Shown here in pieces: positions 1 through 8,219 of a stretch of 64,000 nt of DNA. The notes under the pieces were generated by a model, which was not told the DNA's origin, made no database searches, and saw only the letters and a program-made list of their open reading frames with translations. The stretch's first letter is position 1, and the number at the start of each line of letters is the position of its first letter. The translations under genes and the position numbers were made by a program. The stretch spans positions 1 to 64,000 of the forward strand of contig NZ_NHOU01000001.1 of assembly GCF_002179555.1 (NCBI RefSeq). The letters are read 5' to 3'. This DNA comes from Salinicola salarius (lineage in GTDB: Bacteria > Pseudomonadota > Gammaproteobacteria > Pseudomonadales > Halomonadaceae).

Positions 1-43
1 ATGCCATCCGCAGCCACCTGAATAGTTACTTTCTTTTTTGACC

Positions 44-57
44 ATCGATATATCGAT
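44..57. promoter_or_regulatory. 14-bp AT-rich palindrome before cysJ
   Basis: A perfect palindrome, ATCGATATATCGAT, lies about 20 bases before the preferred cysJ start. It may be an operator or only part of the 5' leader. The start of the window removes the rest of the upstream region, so no promoter can be assigned. Confidence 0.25.
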
Positions 58-79
58 ACCGAGTGCCGAGAGGTCGTGG

Positions 80-1882
80 ATGGCTCCGAACTTGCTGACC
101 GACACCAACAGCCCCCTGAATGCCGATCAGGCCAGACGCGTGCAGCAGGCGCTGGCGGATCTGGATGCCGCCCAGCGCCAGTGGTTGAGCGGATATCTGG
201 CCGGCCTCAACGCCCAGTCCGCAGGGGCGCCCCAGGCCGGCAATGCGCAGACGGCGCCAACGCCTTCCGCAGCGCTGACCGTGCTCTACGGCAGCCAGAC
301 CGGCAATGCCGAAGGAGTGGCCGAACTGGCCGCCGAGCGTGCCCGCGCCCAGGGATTCGACGTCACGCTGGCGAGCATGGCGGACGCCGGCAAGAAGACC
401 TTGAAGGCGGTCGAGCGGCTGCTGGTCGTCGTCAGTACCCAGGGCGACGGCGACCCGCCCGATCCGGCGCTCGAATTCCACGAGCTGATGATGGGCCGCA
501 AGGCGCCGAAACTGGCGGGGCTGCGTTTCGCCGTGCTGGGGCTGGGTGATGCCAGTTATGAACACTTCTGTCACACGGCGAAGGAGTTTGACGCCCGGCT
601 TGCCGAACTCGGGGGCGAGGCGATCCTCGAGCGGACCGATTGCGACGTGGACTACGAAGAGAAGGCCGAGGCCTGGATCGACCAGGTGCTCGAGTCGCTG
701 GCCGGCGATCTCGCCACGCCGCCCCCGGCCCAGGCCGCTGACGCCGGCATGTCGCAGAGTGCCCAGCCGCGCTATTCCAAGAAGCATCCGTTCATGGCCG
801 AGGTGCTGACCAGCCAGCCGCTCAACGGCCGCGGCTCGGACAAGCAGACGCTGCATCTCGAGCTGTCGCTGGAAGACTCCGGGCTCGAATACCTGCCGGG
901 CGATGCCGTCGGTGTGGTGCCGCAGAACGATCCCGCCCACGTCGACGAGCTGATCGAGATGCTCAAGCTCGATGCCGAATCGCCGCTGGAGGAAGGGCGT
1001 GTGCTGCGCGACGCGCTGCTGACGGACTTCGAGGTGACCACGCTCACGCGGCCGTTCCTGCAGCAGTGGGCCGAATGGTCGCAGGCGCCGGAACTGCGCC
1101 GGTTGCTGAGTGAAGAGGCCCGCGACGAGTTGCGCGACTGGCTGCAGGGGCGCCATATCATCGACGTGATCGAACAGTTCCCGGTGGATGGCATCGATGC
1201 CGCCCAGTTCTCGGCAGCGCTGCGCAAGTTGCCGCCACGCCTCTACTCCATCGCCTCGAGCCAGGCCGCGGCTCCGGACGAAGTGCATCTCACCGTTGCC
1301 GTGGTGCGCTACGCCACCCACGGGCGATCCCGCAACGGCGTGACCACGAATTACCTGGCGGACCAAATCGAGCCCGGCGACCGTGTGCCGATCTACATCG
1401 ACCGCAACAAGCAGTTCAAGCTGCCCGACGATGACGACGCGCCGCTGATCATGATCGGCCCCGGCACCGGCGTCGCCCCGTTTCGCGCCTTCCTGCAGGA
1501 GCGGGAGGAGCGTGGCGCCAGCGGCGATAACTGGCTGTTCTTCGGCGACCGTCATTTCCGCAGCGATTTCCTGTATCAGGCGGAGTGGCTCAAATGGCGC
1601 CAGCATGGGCTGCTCACGCGGCTCGACGTCGCCTTTTCCCGCGATCAGCCCGAGAAAGTCTACGTTCAGGACCGGCTGCGCGAGCAGGCGGAAACGCTCT
1701 ACGCCTGGCTGGAAGCGGGCGCGTATGTCTACGTCTGCGGCGATGCCGAATTCATGGCGCCGGACGTGCATCAGGCACTGCGCGATGTCATCCGCGAGCA
1801 GGGCGGGCATGGCGAAGCCGGCGCCGATGATTATTTGCGTCAGATGCAGCAGGAGAAGCGTTATCAGCGCGACATCTATTAG
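80..1882 (+). CDS. cysJ: Sulfite reductase [NADPH] flavoprotein alpha subunit CysJ
   Basis: CysJ moves electrons from NADPH through FAD and FMN to the CysI hemoprotein, which reduces sulfite to sulfide in cytoplasmic cysteine synthesis. Seen: an N-terminal flavodoxin domain (VLYGSQTGNAEG near residues 68-79), a ferredoxin-reductase FAD domain with the RLYSIAS motif, a nucleotide-binding GPGTGVAPFRAF, and the C-terminal CGDAEFMAPDV and QRDIY that typify CysJ. I chose ATG 80 (600 residues) over an in-frame TTG at 38 because GAGAGG sits 6 bases before it and the N-terminus then aligns with E. coli CysJ. The size matches the family (about 600). cysI follows on the same strand after 182 bases. High confidence. 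Confidence 0.96.
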   Translation: MAPNLLTDTNSPLNADQARRVQQALADLDAAQRQWLSGYLAGLNAQSAGAPQAGNAQTAPTPSAALTVLYGSQTGNAEGVAELAAERARAQGFDVTLASMADAGKKTLKAVERLLVVVSTQGDGDPPDPALEFHELMMGRKAPKLAGLRFAVLGLGDASYEHFCHTAKEFDARLAELGGEAILERTDCDVDYEEKAEAWIDQVLESLAGDLATPPPAQAADAGMSQSAQPRYSKKHPFMAEVLTSQPLNGRGSDKQTLHLELSLEDSGLEYLPGDAVGVVPQNDPAHVDELIEMLKLDAESPLEEGRVLRDALLTDFEVTTLTRPFLQQWAEWSQAPELRRLLSEEARDELRDWLQGRHIIDVIEQFPVDGIDAAQFSAALRKLPPRLYSIASSQAAAPDEVHLTVAVVRYATHGRSRNGVTTNYLADQIEPGDRVPIYIDRNKQFKLPDDDDAPLIMIGPGTGVAPFRAFLQEREERGASGDNWLFFGDRHFRSDFLYQAEWLKWRQHGLLTRLDVAFSRDQPEKVYVQDRLREQAETLYAWLEAGAYVYVCGDAEFMAPDVHQALRDVIREQGGHGEAGADDYLRQMQQEKRYQRDIY

Positions 1883-1912
1883 AAAACTGTCTGCACTCGC
1901 CCATACGTCGTT

Positions 1913-1972
1913 AAAAATCGGCCCTCGATGCTCATTGACAACCACGTTAACTCCGCATGAGTGCCGATTTTT
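1913..1972. other. Long-range inverted repeat between cysJ and cysI
   Basis: AAAAATCGGC at 1913-1922 is matched by GCCGATTTTT at 1963-1972, and an inner CTCAT/ATGAG pair (1931-1935, 1957-1961) would extend the structure. The right arm ends in five T, so it could be a long-loop terminator or an attenuator separating cysJ from cysI. Function is inferred from position only. Confidence 0.4.
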
Positions 1973-2064
1973 GCCTAGTCTGGCCTTCGTTCGATCAGTT
2001 TTCTGGCGATTGCGGTACGACGACCAAATAGATACGACATCTAGCTCCAGTAGAGGAGGCCGAC

Positions 2065-3828
2065 ATGGACATCATCGCCAAACTGCGTGACGTACACTGG
2101 GATGAGCTGCATCCCAACGAGCGGCTCAAGGTGGAAAGCGATTACCTGCGGGGCACGCTCGAGGAAGGGCTGGCGGATCGCGCCACTGGCGCCGTTGCCG
2201 AGGACGATACCCAGCTGACCAAGTTTCACGGCTTCTACCAGCAGGACGACCGCGACCTGCGCGACGAGCGCCGGCATCAGAAGCTCGAACCGCTCTACAG
2301 CTTCATGGTGCGGTTGCGCCTGCCCGGCGGGTTGGTCACGCCCGAGCAGTGGCGGACTCTCGATGACGTCGCTTCACGCTACGCCAACGGCACGCTGCGG
2401 ATCACGACCCGCCAGACGTTCCAGTATCACGGCGTGCTCAAGGAGAACCTGCGCCCACACTTGCAGACGATCCATCAGGCCATGGTGGACACCATCGCCG
2501 CCTGTGGCGACGTCAATCGCAACGTGATCTGCACCGCCAACCCGTATCGCTCGGCGGTGCATCGCCGGGTCTACGAGCTGAGTCACGAGATCAGCACTCG
2601 CCTGCTGCCTCGCACCCGGGCCTATCACGAGATCTTTCTGGGTGAGGAGCGCGTGGCCGGCGGCGCCGAGGAGCGCACGGATGCGGCGGCAGAGAGTGAA
2701 TCGCCGACGCTCGATCCCAAGGAGCCGCTCTACACCCGCCATTACCTGCCGCGCAAGTTCAAGGTGGCGCTGGCGATCCCGCCGGAGAACGACGTCGATC
2801 TGTTCGCCCACGACGTTGGTTTCATCGCCGACGTGGTCGACGGAGAGCTTCACGGCTTTACCGTCTGTATCGGCGGCGGCATGGGCATGACCCATGGCGA
2901 GCCGACGACCTTCCCGCGTCTTTCCGATCCCATCGGCTACTGCACGCCGGAAGCGGTGCCCGCCGTGGCCGAGGCGATCATGCTGGTGCAGCGCGACAAC
3001 GGCAATCGCCGCGACCGCAAGCAGGCACGCTTGAAATATACCGTCGAAGAGATGGGACTCGAGGCGTTCAAGGCCGAGGTGGAACAGCACCTGGGCGAGG
3101 CACTGGCACCGGCGCGCGATTATCACTTCGACGATAACGGCGATCGGCTGGGCTGGGTGCAGGGCGACGACGGCCGCTGGCACTATGGCCTGTTCGTCCA
3201 GAACGGACGCATCGCCGACTTCCCGGATGGGCCGCAGCTACGCACCGGTCTGCGGGAGATCGCCGAGCAGCATGACGGCGATCTGGTGCTCACCACCAAT
3301 CAGAACGTGATCATCACCCAGGTCGACGAGTCCCGCCGCGAAGCCATCGACGCGCTGCTGGATCGCCATCGGCTGGTCGCGGAAACCTCACCACTACGGC
3401 GCAACGCCATGGCCTGCGTGGCATTCCCGACCTGCGGGCTGGCGATGGCGGAAAGCGAGCGTTACCTGCCCTCGCTGATCGACAAGCTCGAAGCCGTGAT
3501 GCGCGAAGCGGGGCTGGCCGACGATGCGATCATCGTCCGCATGACCGGTTGCCCCAACGGCTGCGCGCGGCCGTATCTCGCCGAGATCGGCTTCGTTGGC
3601 AAGGCGCCGGGGCATTACAACCTCTACCTCGGCGGCGGCTTCAGTGGCCAACGGCTGAACAAGCTCTATCGCGAGAACATCAATGAAGCGACCATCCTCG
3701 AGGCACTGACGCCGCTGATCCAGCGCTACGCCGCCGAGCGCGAGGAGGGCGAGCCCTTCGGCGACTTCGTGATTCGCACGGGAGTCATTGCAGAGACCAA
3801 GGCCGGACGCGAGTTTCACGAGGTCTGA
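2065..3828 (+). CDS. cysI: Sulfite reductase [NADPH] hemoprotein beta subunit CysI
   Basis: CysI carries siroheme and a 4Fe-4S cluster and makes the six-electron reduction of sulfite to sulfide with CysJ. The 587-residue protein has two ferredoxin-like half domains and the cluster/siroheme ligand motifs CVAFPTCGLAMAESE and TGCPNGCARPYLAEIGF, giving the expected Cys-X5-Cys and Cys-X3-Cys pattern near residues 452-502. Length is close to the E. coli enzyme (570). The ATG has a strong upstream GAGGAGG. It lies downstream of cysJ, with a structured 182-base spacer rather than the tight spacing of E. coli. A small GC-rich hairpin follows the stop near 3829-3845, before the convergent lyase gene. 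Confidence 0.96.
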   Translation: MDIIAKLRDVHWDELHPNERLKVESDYLRGTLEEGLADRATGAVAEDDTQLTKFHGFYQQDDRDLRDERRHQKLEPLYSFMVRLRLPGGLVTPEQWRTLDDVASRYANGTLRITTRQTFQYHGVLKENLRPHLQTIHQAMVDTIAACGDVNRNVICTANPYRSAVHRRVYELSHEISTRLLPRTRAYHEIFLGEERVAGGAEERTDAAAESESPTLDPKEPLYTRHYLPRKFKVALAIPPENDVDLFAHDVGFIADVVDGELHGFTVCIGGGMGMTHGEPTTFPRLSDPIGYCTPEAVPAVAEAIMLVQRDNGNRRDRKQARLKYTVEEMGLEAFKAEVEQHLGEALAPARDYHFDDNGDRLGWVQGDDGRWHYGLFVQNGRIADFPDGPQLRTGLREIAEQHDGDLVLTTNQNVIITQVDESRREAIDALLDRHRLVAETSPLRRNAMACVAFPTCGLAMAESERYLPSLIDKLEAVMREAGLADDAIIVRMTGCPNGCARPYLAEIGFVGKAPGHYNLYLGGGFSGQRLNKLYRENINEATILEALTPLIQRYAAEREEGEPFGDFVIRTGVIAETKAGREFHEV

Positions 3829-3868
3829 GCGCTCCCGAGCGGGGAGTGGGTAATATGGCTACGTGTGG

Positions 3869-4702
3869 CTACGCCCGCTCCGGTACCGGACGCTTGGCCG
3901 GGCCGCCGTAGGGCCATAGCCAGCCCTTGGGCATCGGGCCCTTGTTGCGGCCGCCCTGGCACTGCTGCTCCCAGGCGTGGGCGAGAATGCCGACCGAGCG
4001 CGAGAGACAGAACAGGCCGCGTGCCAGCGGGGCGGGGAAGCCCAGTTCGGCGTAGATCACGGCGGTTGCGCCGTCGATGTTGAGCGGGATCGGCTTGCCC
4101 TTCATGGCGATCAGCTGACGCTCGACCTCGCGGGCGATGGCGACGAAGCCGCCTTCGACCTCGCCGCGTCCGGCGGCTTCTTCCACCAGTTGCAGCAGTC
4201 GCGGTCCGCGAGGATCGACGGGATGGAAGCGATGGCCGAAGCCGGGGATGATCTTCGTCCGGCTTCGTTGCCATTCGGCGATGCCTTCCTGAACGGCGGT
4301 CGCCAGATCCGCTCCGCCGGCCTGGTGCTCCTGAATCGACCGATACAGTTCGACGGCCTGTTCGCCAGCGCCGCCGTGAACGTCATCGAGCACGTTGACG
4401 GCGGAGGCCATGGCGTTGTTGAGACTGCTGCCGCAGGTTACCGCCATCCGCGCGATGGCGATGCTCGGTGCCTGGGGGCCGTGGTCGACGGCACTCATCA
4501 GCGCCGCTTCCAGTAGGTTGGATTGCGGCCGGGTGGGCAGCTCGCCGCAGGTCATCAGCCACACCATGTCGGCGAAGCCGACGTTGCCGACCAGCTCCTC
4601 GATGGGATAGCCGCGATAACGGATCTCGCCGGGGCGCATGTCGATGATGTCGGTCTTCCACCACTGCTGGGCCTGGTATTCGGGCGTGTGAGTATCGGTC
4701 AT
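3869..4702 (-). CDS. Short citrate-synthase-like protein, probable citryl-CoA lyase
   Basis: 277 residues, far shorter than citrate synthase (about 430) but similar to the citryl-CoA lyase (Ccl) type, which cleaves citryl-CoA to acetyl-CoA and oxaloacetate. The citrate-synthase catalytic triad is visible: His109 in DDVHGGAGE, His157 in GFGHRFHPVDPR and Asp210 in PLNIDGA, plus the substrate-binding His74 in VDHGPQAPS. The N-terminal large-domain helices are missing. It lies 15 bases after a class III CoA-transferase on the same strand, implying that the transferase makes the acyl-CoA this enzyme cleaves. GGAG lies before the ATG. A different hydroxyacyl-CoA, such as a methylcitryl- or citramalyl-type thioester, cannot be excluded. 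Confidence 0.75.
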   Translation of the reverse strand: MTDTHTPEYQAQQWWKTDIIDMRPGEIRYRGYPIEELVGNVGFADMVWLMTCGELPTRPQSNLLEAALMSAVDHGPQAPSIAIARMAVTCGSSLNNAMASAVNVLDDVHGGAGEQAVELYRSIQEHQAGGADLATAVQEGIAEWQRSRTKIIPGFGHRFHPVDPRGPRLLQLVEEAAGRGEVEGGFVAIAREVERQLIAMKGKPIPLNIDGATAVIYAELGFPAPLARGLFCLSRSVGILAHAWEQQCQGGRNKGPMPKGWLWPYGGPAKRPVPERA

Positions 4703-4717
4703 GGGATATCTCCGGTT

Positions 4718-5878
4718 TTATTCGTCGTTGGCGGCGTGCGCCGGTAGCAAGGTGGCGTTGTCCTGACCCAGGCGCGGCGGGGGGGAGGCGACGCGGGGTG
4801 CCTGTCCATCGAAGCGATAGCCGCCGCTGACCACTTCCAGCGGCCGGCCGATAGGGGAGTTGTCGAAACGCTCGATCAGACCACGATCACGAACCTGCGG
4901 GTGTGCCAGCGCTTCGGCGACGCTATAGACAGGGCCGGCGGGAATGCCGGCGTCGACCAGCCTTGGCCACCAGTATTCGGTCGTTTCCTGTTTCAGCACC
5001 GCTTCGATGCAGTCGCTCAGCGCCTTGCGATTGTCCAGGCGCGCCTGGCGCTGGGCGAAGCGGGCATCGGTCAGCCATTCCGGATGCTCGAGCAGATGGC
5101 AGATCGCCTCGAACTGCTCCTGCTTGTTGGCGGCGATGTTGATCAGGCCATCGGCGGTCGTGAAGGTGCCGGACGGGCTGGCGGTGACGTTGTCGTTGCC
5201 CAGCGGCTGCGGCGGCTTGCCGGCGACGAGCAGGTTGGATACCGCCCAGCCCATGGTGGCGAGCACGGATTCGAGCATCGAGATGTCGACGAAATGCGCC
5301 TTGCGCGGCCGTTCGGCCAGAGCCGCGTTGATCGCCATCGCCGCGGTCAGCCCGCCGACGGTGTCGGCCAGTGGATAGCCGACCCGATAGGGCGCGTTTT
5401 CCGGTGCGCCGGTAATGCTCATCACACCCGCCATGCCCTGGATGATCTGGTCGTAGGCCGGATAGTTCGCCAGCGGGCCGTCCTGGCCGAAGCCGGAAAT
5501 CGCGCAGTAGACCAGCTCGGGATTGGCCTGGCGCAACGTCTCGAAGCCGAGCCCGAGACGCTGCATGACGCCGGGGCGGAAGTTCTCCACCACGACATCG
5601 GCGGTCGCCACCAGTTCGAGAAAGGCGTCGCGATCGTCCGGCTGCTTGAGATCCAGCGCCACCGAGCGCTTGCCGGCATTCTGGGCGAGAAAGGATACCC
5701 CCATCAGGTCCTGGTTGAGAGCGGGATCCGCGCCGAGCTGGCGAGCCAGATCGCCACCCTGGGGACGCTCGACCTTGATTACCTCGGCGCCGAGATGGGC
5801 GAGCTGGTGGCAGCAGAATGGCCCGGCCAGCACGTTGGTCAGATCGAGTACCCGGTAACCGGTCAATGGCGATGACAT
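4718..5878 (-). CDS. CaiB/BaiF class III CoA-transferase
   Basis: A 386-residue family III CoA-transferase, which moves CoA between carboxylic acids without ATP through an aspartyl-CoA intermediate. Seen: the N-terminal GPFCCHQLAHLGAEVIKVE, the VVENFRPGVMQRLGLG segment and GYPLADTVGG, whose Asp172 is the expected catalytic residue. ATG 5878 is preferred over an upstream in-frame start because AGGAGGAA lies directly before it. The gene is cotranscribed with the citryl-CoA-lyase-like gene (15-base gap) and is divergent from an IclR regulator. The acid acceptor is not evident from sequence; citrate or a close analogue is inferred from the partner. Confidence 0.88.
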   Translation of the reverse strand: MSSPLTGYRVLDLTNVLAGPFCCHQLAHLGAEVIKVERPQGGDLARQLGADPALNQDLMGVSFLAQNAGKRSVALDLKQPDDRDAFLELVATADVVVENFRPGVMQRLGLGFETLRQANPELVYCAISGFGQDGPLANYPAYDQIIQGMAGVMSITGAPENAPYRVGYPLADTVGGLTAAMAINAALAERPRKAHFVDISMLESVLATMGWAVSNLLVAGKPPQPLGNDNVTASPSGTFTTADGLINIAANKQEQFEAICHLLEHPEWLTDARFAQRQARLDNRKALSDCIEAVLKQETTEYWWPRLVDAGIPAGPVYSVAEALAHPQVRDRGLIERFDNSPIGRPLEVVSGGYRFDGQAPRVASPPPRLGQDNATLLPAHAANDE

Positions 5879-5984
5879 TATTCCTCCTGGTGAAACCGAT
5901 TCTTTTAGAGAGAATATTGTTCGCCGGGGTGAGTTGCAATACCGTTTTGCCTGTCGCAACATTCGCCATTAGTTCAAGCTGCAT

Positions 5985-6016
5985 CAGTCATCCAGACTAG
6001 CCAGTCATCCAAACTA
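5985..6016. promoter_or_regulatory. Direct repeat in the CoA-transferase/IclR divergent region
   Basis: CAGTCATCCAGACTA (5985-5999) and CAGTCATCCAAACTA (6002-6016) differ at one base and are spaced 17 bases start to start. They sit in the 165-base divergent intergenic region, 28-59 bases before the IclR start. They are a plausible IclR operator or autoregulatory site; binding is inferred. Confidence 0.45.
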
Positions 6017-6043
6017 CGATCACCAGAAACAAAGGAGCGTCAT

Positions 6044-6709
6044 ATGGCCCAGCGGCGTGTCGAAGCCGTCGAGCGAGCGCTGACCCTACTCGAGGCGTTC
6101 TCCCAGGAGCGGCGCGAGTTTTCGTTGACCGAACTGGCCAATGCGACCGGGTATTACAAGAGCACCATCCTGCGGCTGATGGCCTCGCTGGAACACTTCG
6201 GGTATGTCACCCGTGACGAGCGAGGCATTTATCGCGTCGGCCCGGCGGTATCGCGCTTAGCGCCGCTGGCGGGCGAAGGGCCGCAGCTCGAGAACCTGGT
6301 GCGGCCGATCCTAGAGTCCCTGCGCGATGCCAGCGAGGAGACCGCCTCCTTCTACGTGCGCGACGGTGACCACCGGATCTGCCGCCTGCGCGAGAATGGG
6401 CGGCTGGAAGTGCGCCATCACCTGGAGGAGGGCGTCAGGCTTCCTCTGGGTCGCGGCGCGGCTGGCCGGGTGCTCAATTACGAGACGCCTCGAGGCCAGG
6501 TGGCGGTATCGAGCGGAGAGCGACAGGCTGGTCTGTCGGCGGCGGCCATCGGCATCTACAACGGCGAGGGCGAGTTGATGGGGGCGCTGGCGCTGTCCGG
6601 GCCCAGCGAGAGATTCAACCAGGCGGTCAGGGATCGCCATGTGCCTCTGCTGGCGCAGTACGCGCCGCGTCTCGAGCGGCAGTGGCCACGCTCGCTGCGC
6701 ACCGCCTGA
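6044..6709 (+). CDS. IclR family transcriptional regulator
   Basis: A 221-residue IclR-type regulator. Residues 1-70 form the winged helix-turn-helix (RRVEAVERALTLLEAF, then LTELANATGYYKSTILRLM), followed by a C-terminal effector-binding domain. AAAGGAG precedes the ATG. It is divergent from the CoA-transferase/lyase pair and convergent with the Bug-type binding protein, so it very probably controls one or both in response to an organic acid. Its effector cannot be read from sequence. Confidence 0.92.
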   Translation: MAQRRVEAVERALTLLEAFSQERREFSLTELANATGYYKSTILRLMASLEHFGYVTRDERGIYRVGPAVSRLAPLAGEGPQLENLVRPILESLRDASEETASFYVRDGDHRICRLRENGRLEVRHHLEEGVRLPLGRGAAGRVLNYETPRGQVAVSSGERQAGLSAAAIGIYNGEGELMGALALSGPSERFNQAVRDRHVPLLAQYAPRLERQWPRSLRTA

Positions 6710-6729
6710 GATCATCGAGCCCAGTCGCC

Positions 6730-6780
6730 AAAACAGAACGAACGTCAAAACGGAGCGAACGTCAAAACGGAACGAACGCG
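6730..6780. repeat. 17-bp tandem repeat, three copies
   Basis: Three adjacent 17-base units (6730-6746, 6747-6763, 6764-6780) of the form AAAACrGArCGAACGtc with few mismatches lie just after the IclR stop. No strong terminator is visible in the 129-base gap between the two convergent genes, so the repeat may mark or replace one. Confidence 0.7.
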
Positions 6781-6838
6781 CCGGGCGGCTCTTGGGCGAG
6801 TCGTCCGGCGCGGTTGGCTTTCTTGGCGGCCAACAAGC

Positions 6839-7831
6839 CTACTGGATCAGACCCACTTCCTTGGAAATGTCCTCGATATCGTCGATCTGCTGCTCCACGT
6901 ATGCCTTGAATTCTGCTCCGCTGCGATCGAACGGGATCAGCCCGTTCTGCTGCATGACGTCCTTCCACTCCTGGCTTTCGTAAACCTGGTGCAGGGCGTC
7001 TTCCCACCAGACCACGTCCTCATCGGAAAGCTTCGGCGGCAGGTAGAAACCACGCCAGTTGATCCCTTCGACATCCACGCCCTGCTCCTTGGCGGTGGGG
7101 AAGTCGCTGAGCGCGCCGGGTAGGCGTCCCTCGGCGAGAACGGCGAGGACTCGCAGGTCACCGGATTCGACGAAGCCCAGCGTCTCGGAGGCGTCGCCGG
7201 AGAAGGCGTCGATATGGCCGCCGACGACCTGGGTCATCGCCTCGCCACCGCCGTCGAACGGCAGATACTTTATCTTGTTCAGTGGCTTGATGCCGTCGGC
7301 CCGCGCCATCATCAGCACCTTGAGATGGTCCCAGCCACCGCTGGCACTGCCACCGGCGAAGCTCACGCTATTGGGGCTTTCCTCCATCGCGTCGAGGAGT
7401 TCCTCGAGGCTCTGATAGGGCGAGTCCTTGCTCACCGCGATCACGCCGTAATCCGCACCGACCGTACCCGCCCAGTTGACCATGTCGGCGTTCAGGCCGG
7501 GAAACTGGTGCTGGGCCAGGCGAGTGGTGGTCGACGTCGACGCCGAGACGATGACGTCATTCTGACCGGCCCGCTTGGTGACGACGTGGGAGAACGCGAC
7601 GCCACCGCTGGCGCCCGGCATGTTGGTGGTCTGGACGCTGCCGTCGATGGCACCGATGTCGCTCAATACCTTGCCCACGCTGCGGCAGGTGAAATCCCAG
7701 CCGCCGCCGGGGTTGGCGGGGGCAATGCAGTCGATCTTTCCCCTCGGGCCGGCCGCTTGTACCGACAGGGACAGTGTTGCCAACGTGAGCGCGACACAGA
7801 GGGCGGATGGTTTCAAGGACAGCAATGTCAT
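6839..7831 (-). CDS. Bug/TctC-family tripartite tricarboxylate transporter solute-binding protein
   Basis: A 330-residue periplasmic solute receptor of the Bug family, which feeds TctA/TctB-type transporters with citrate and other carboxylates. Start at ATG 7831 is set by GGAG and by a signal peptide that begins there (hydrophobic stretch to about residue 26, cleavage after SVQA). Family features are the IDCIAPANPGGGWDFTCR segment near the mature start, MPGASGGVAF, and a C-terminal KEVGLIQ. No tctA or tctB lies in the window, so its membrane partners must be elsewhere. Its position beside the IclR/CoA-transferase/lyase genes suggests it captures the acid those enzymes use (inference). Confidence 0.85.
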   Translation of the reverse strand: MTLLSLKPSALCVALTLATLSLSVQAAGPRGKIDCIAPANPGGGWDFTCRSVGKVLSDIGAIDGSVQTTNMPGASGGVAFSHVVTKRAGQNDVIVSASTSTTTRLAQHQFPGLNADMVNWAGTVGADYGVIAVSKDSPYQSLEELLDAMEESPNSVSFAGGSASGGWDHLKVLMMARADGIKPLNKIKYLPFDGGGEAMTQVVGGHIDAFSGDASETLGFVESGDLRVLAVLAEGRLPGALSDFPTAKEQGVDVEGINWRGFYLPPKLSDEDVVWWEDALHQVYESQEWKDVMQQNGLIPFDRSGAEFKAYVEQQIDDIEDISKEVGLIQ

Positions 7832-7877
7832 GGCGTCTCCGTTATTCTCTTTTGTAGAACCTGTTTCGATGGTGGAA

Positions 7878-7905
7878 ATTAAAACCGTCCGCGCGTCGGG
7901 GTCAA
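7878..7905 (-). promoter_or_regulatory. Sigma-70 promoter candidate for the Bug-type receptor
   Basis: On the minus strand TTGACC (7900-7905) and TTTAAT (7878-7883) are separated by 16 bases, about 47 bases before the receptor start. The local AT content is higher than in the flanks. Confidence 0.4.
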
Positions 7906-7951
7906 TCGCCAGACGCTGAATTGCGACTAAAGGATATTGACAGAGATTACG

Positions 7952-7974
7952 AAGTTCTCCCTGGTAGAACTTCC
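7952..7974. promoter_or_regulatory. 8-bp inverted repeat upstream of the Bug-type receptor
   Basis: GAAGTTCT (7952-7959) and AGAACTTC (7967-7974) form a perfect inverted repeat with a 7-base spacer, about 47 bases upstream of the predicted -35 box. It may be a regulator binding site; the regulator is unknown. Confidence 0.4.
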
Positions 7975-8219
7975 AGGTGGTGCGGCAGGGTTGGCAAGAC
8001 ATGAGGGCAAGACAGGAATCGCAAGACAGGGAGCAAGATTCGGTTGGCTATCGCCCTGACTATCCCCGCCTGCCCGGCACTTTTCGGGAATGACCGGTTT
8101 CCACCCCGGGGAGGAGGCGTCAAACTACCCGAACGCGTCGTTTCCGGTATCTCGGGCCGGTGCCGCTCGACAGTGCTGGCGAGATGCCGGCCCATCCTTC
8201 TTTGGCTAGACGGTCTTTT

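Larger units (their letters stand above)
7832..8219. other. 388-base divergent intergenic region
   Basis: Lies between the Bug-type receptor (minus) and rluF (plus). It holds a promoter candidate and an inverted repeat for the receptor, described separately, and three copies of GCAAGACA within 7994-8030. The rluF-proximal half is GC-rich with no convincing gene; short open frames there have no recognisable product. Confidence 0.6.

Noticed and set aside
26-1945. 639-residue open frame antisense to cysJ
   Set aside because: It mirrors cysJ codon bias in a GC-rich gene, shows no family motif, and cysJ is certain.
3869-4702. Truncated citrate synthase pseudogene
   Set aside because: The three catalytic residues, a good ribosome site and operon linkage are intact, and the length matches the lyase type rather than a broken synthase.
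7947-8195. 82-residue open frame upstream of rluF
   Set aside because: Arg/Pro-rich composition typical of non-coding GC-rich sequence, no ribosome site, and it overlaps the receptor's upstream inverted repeat.
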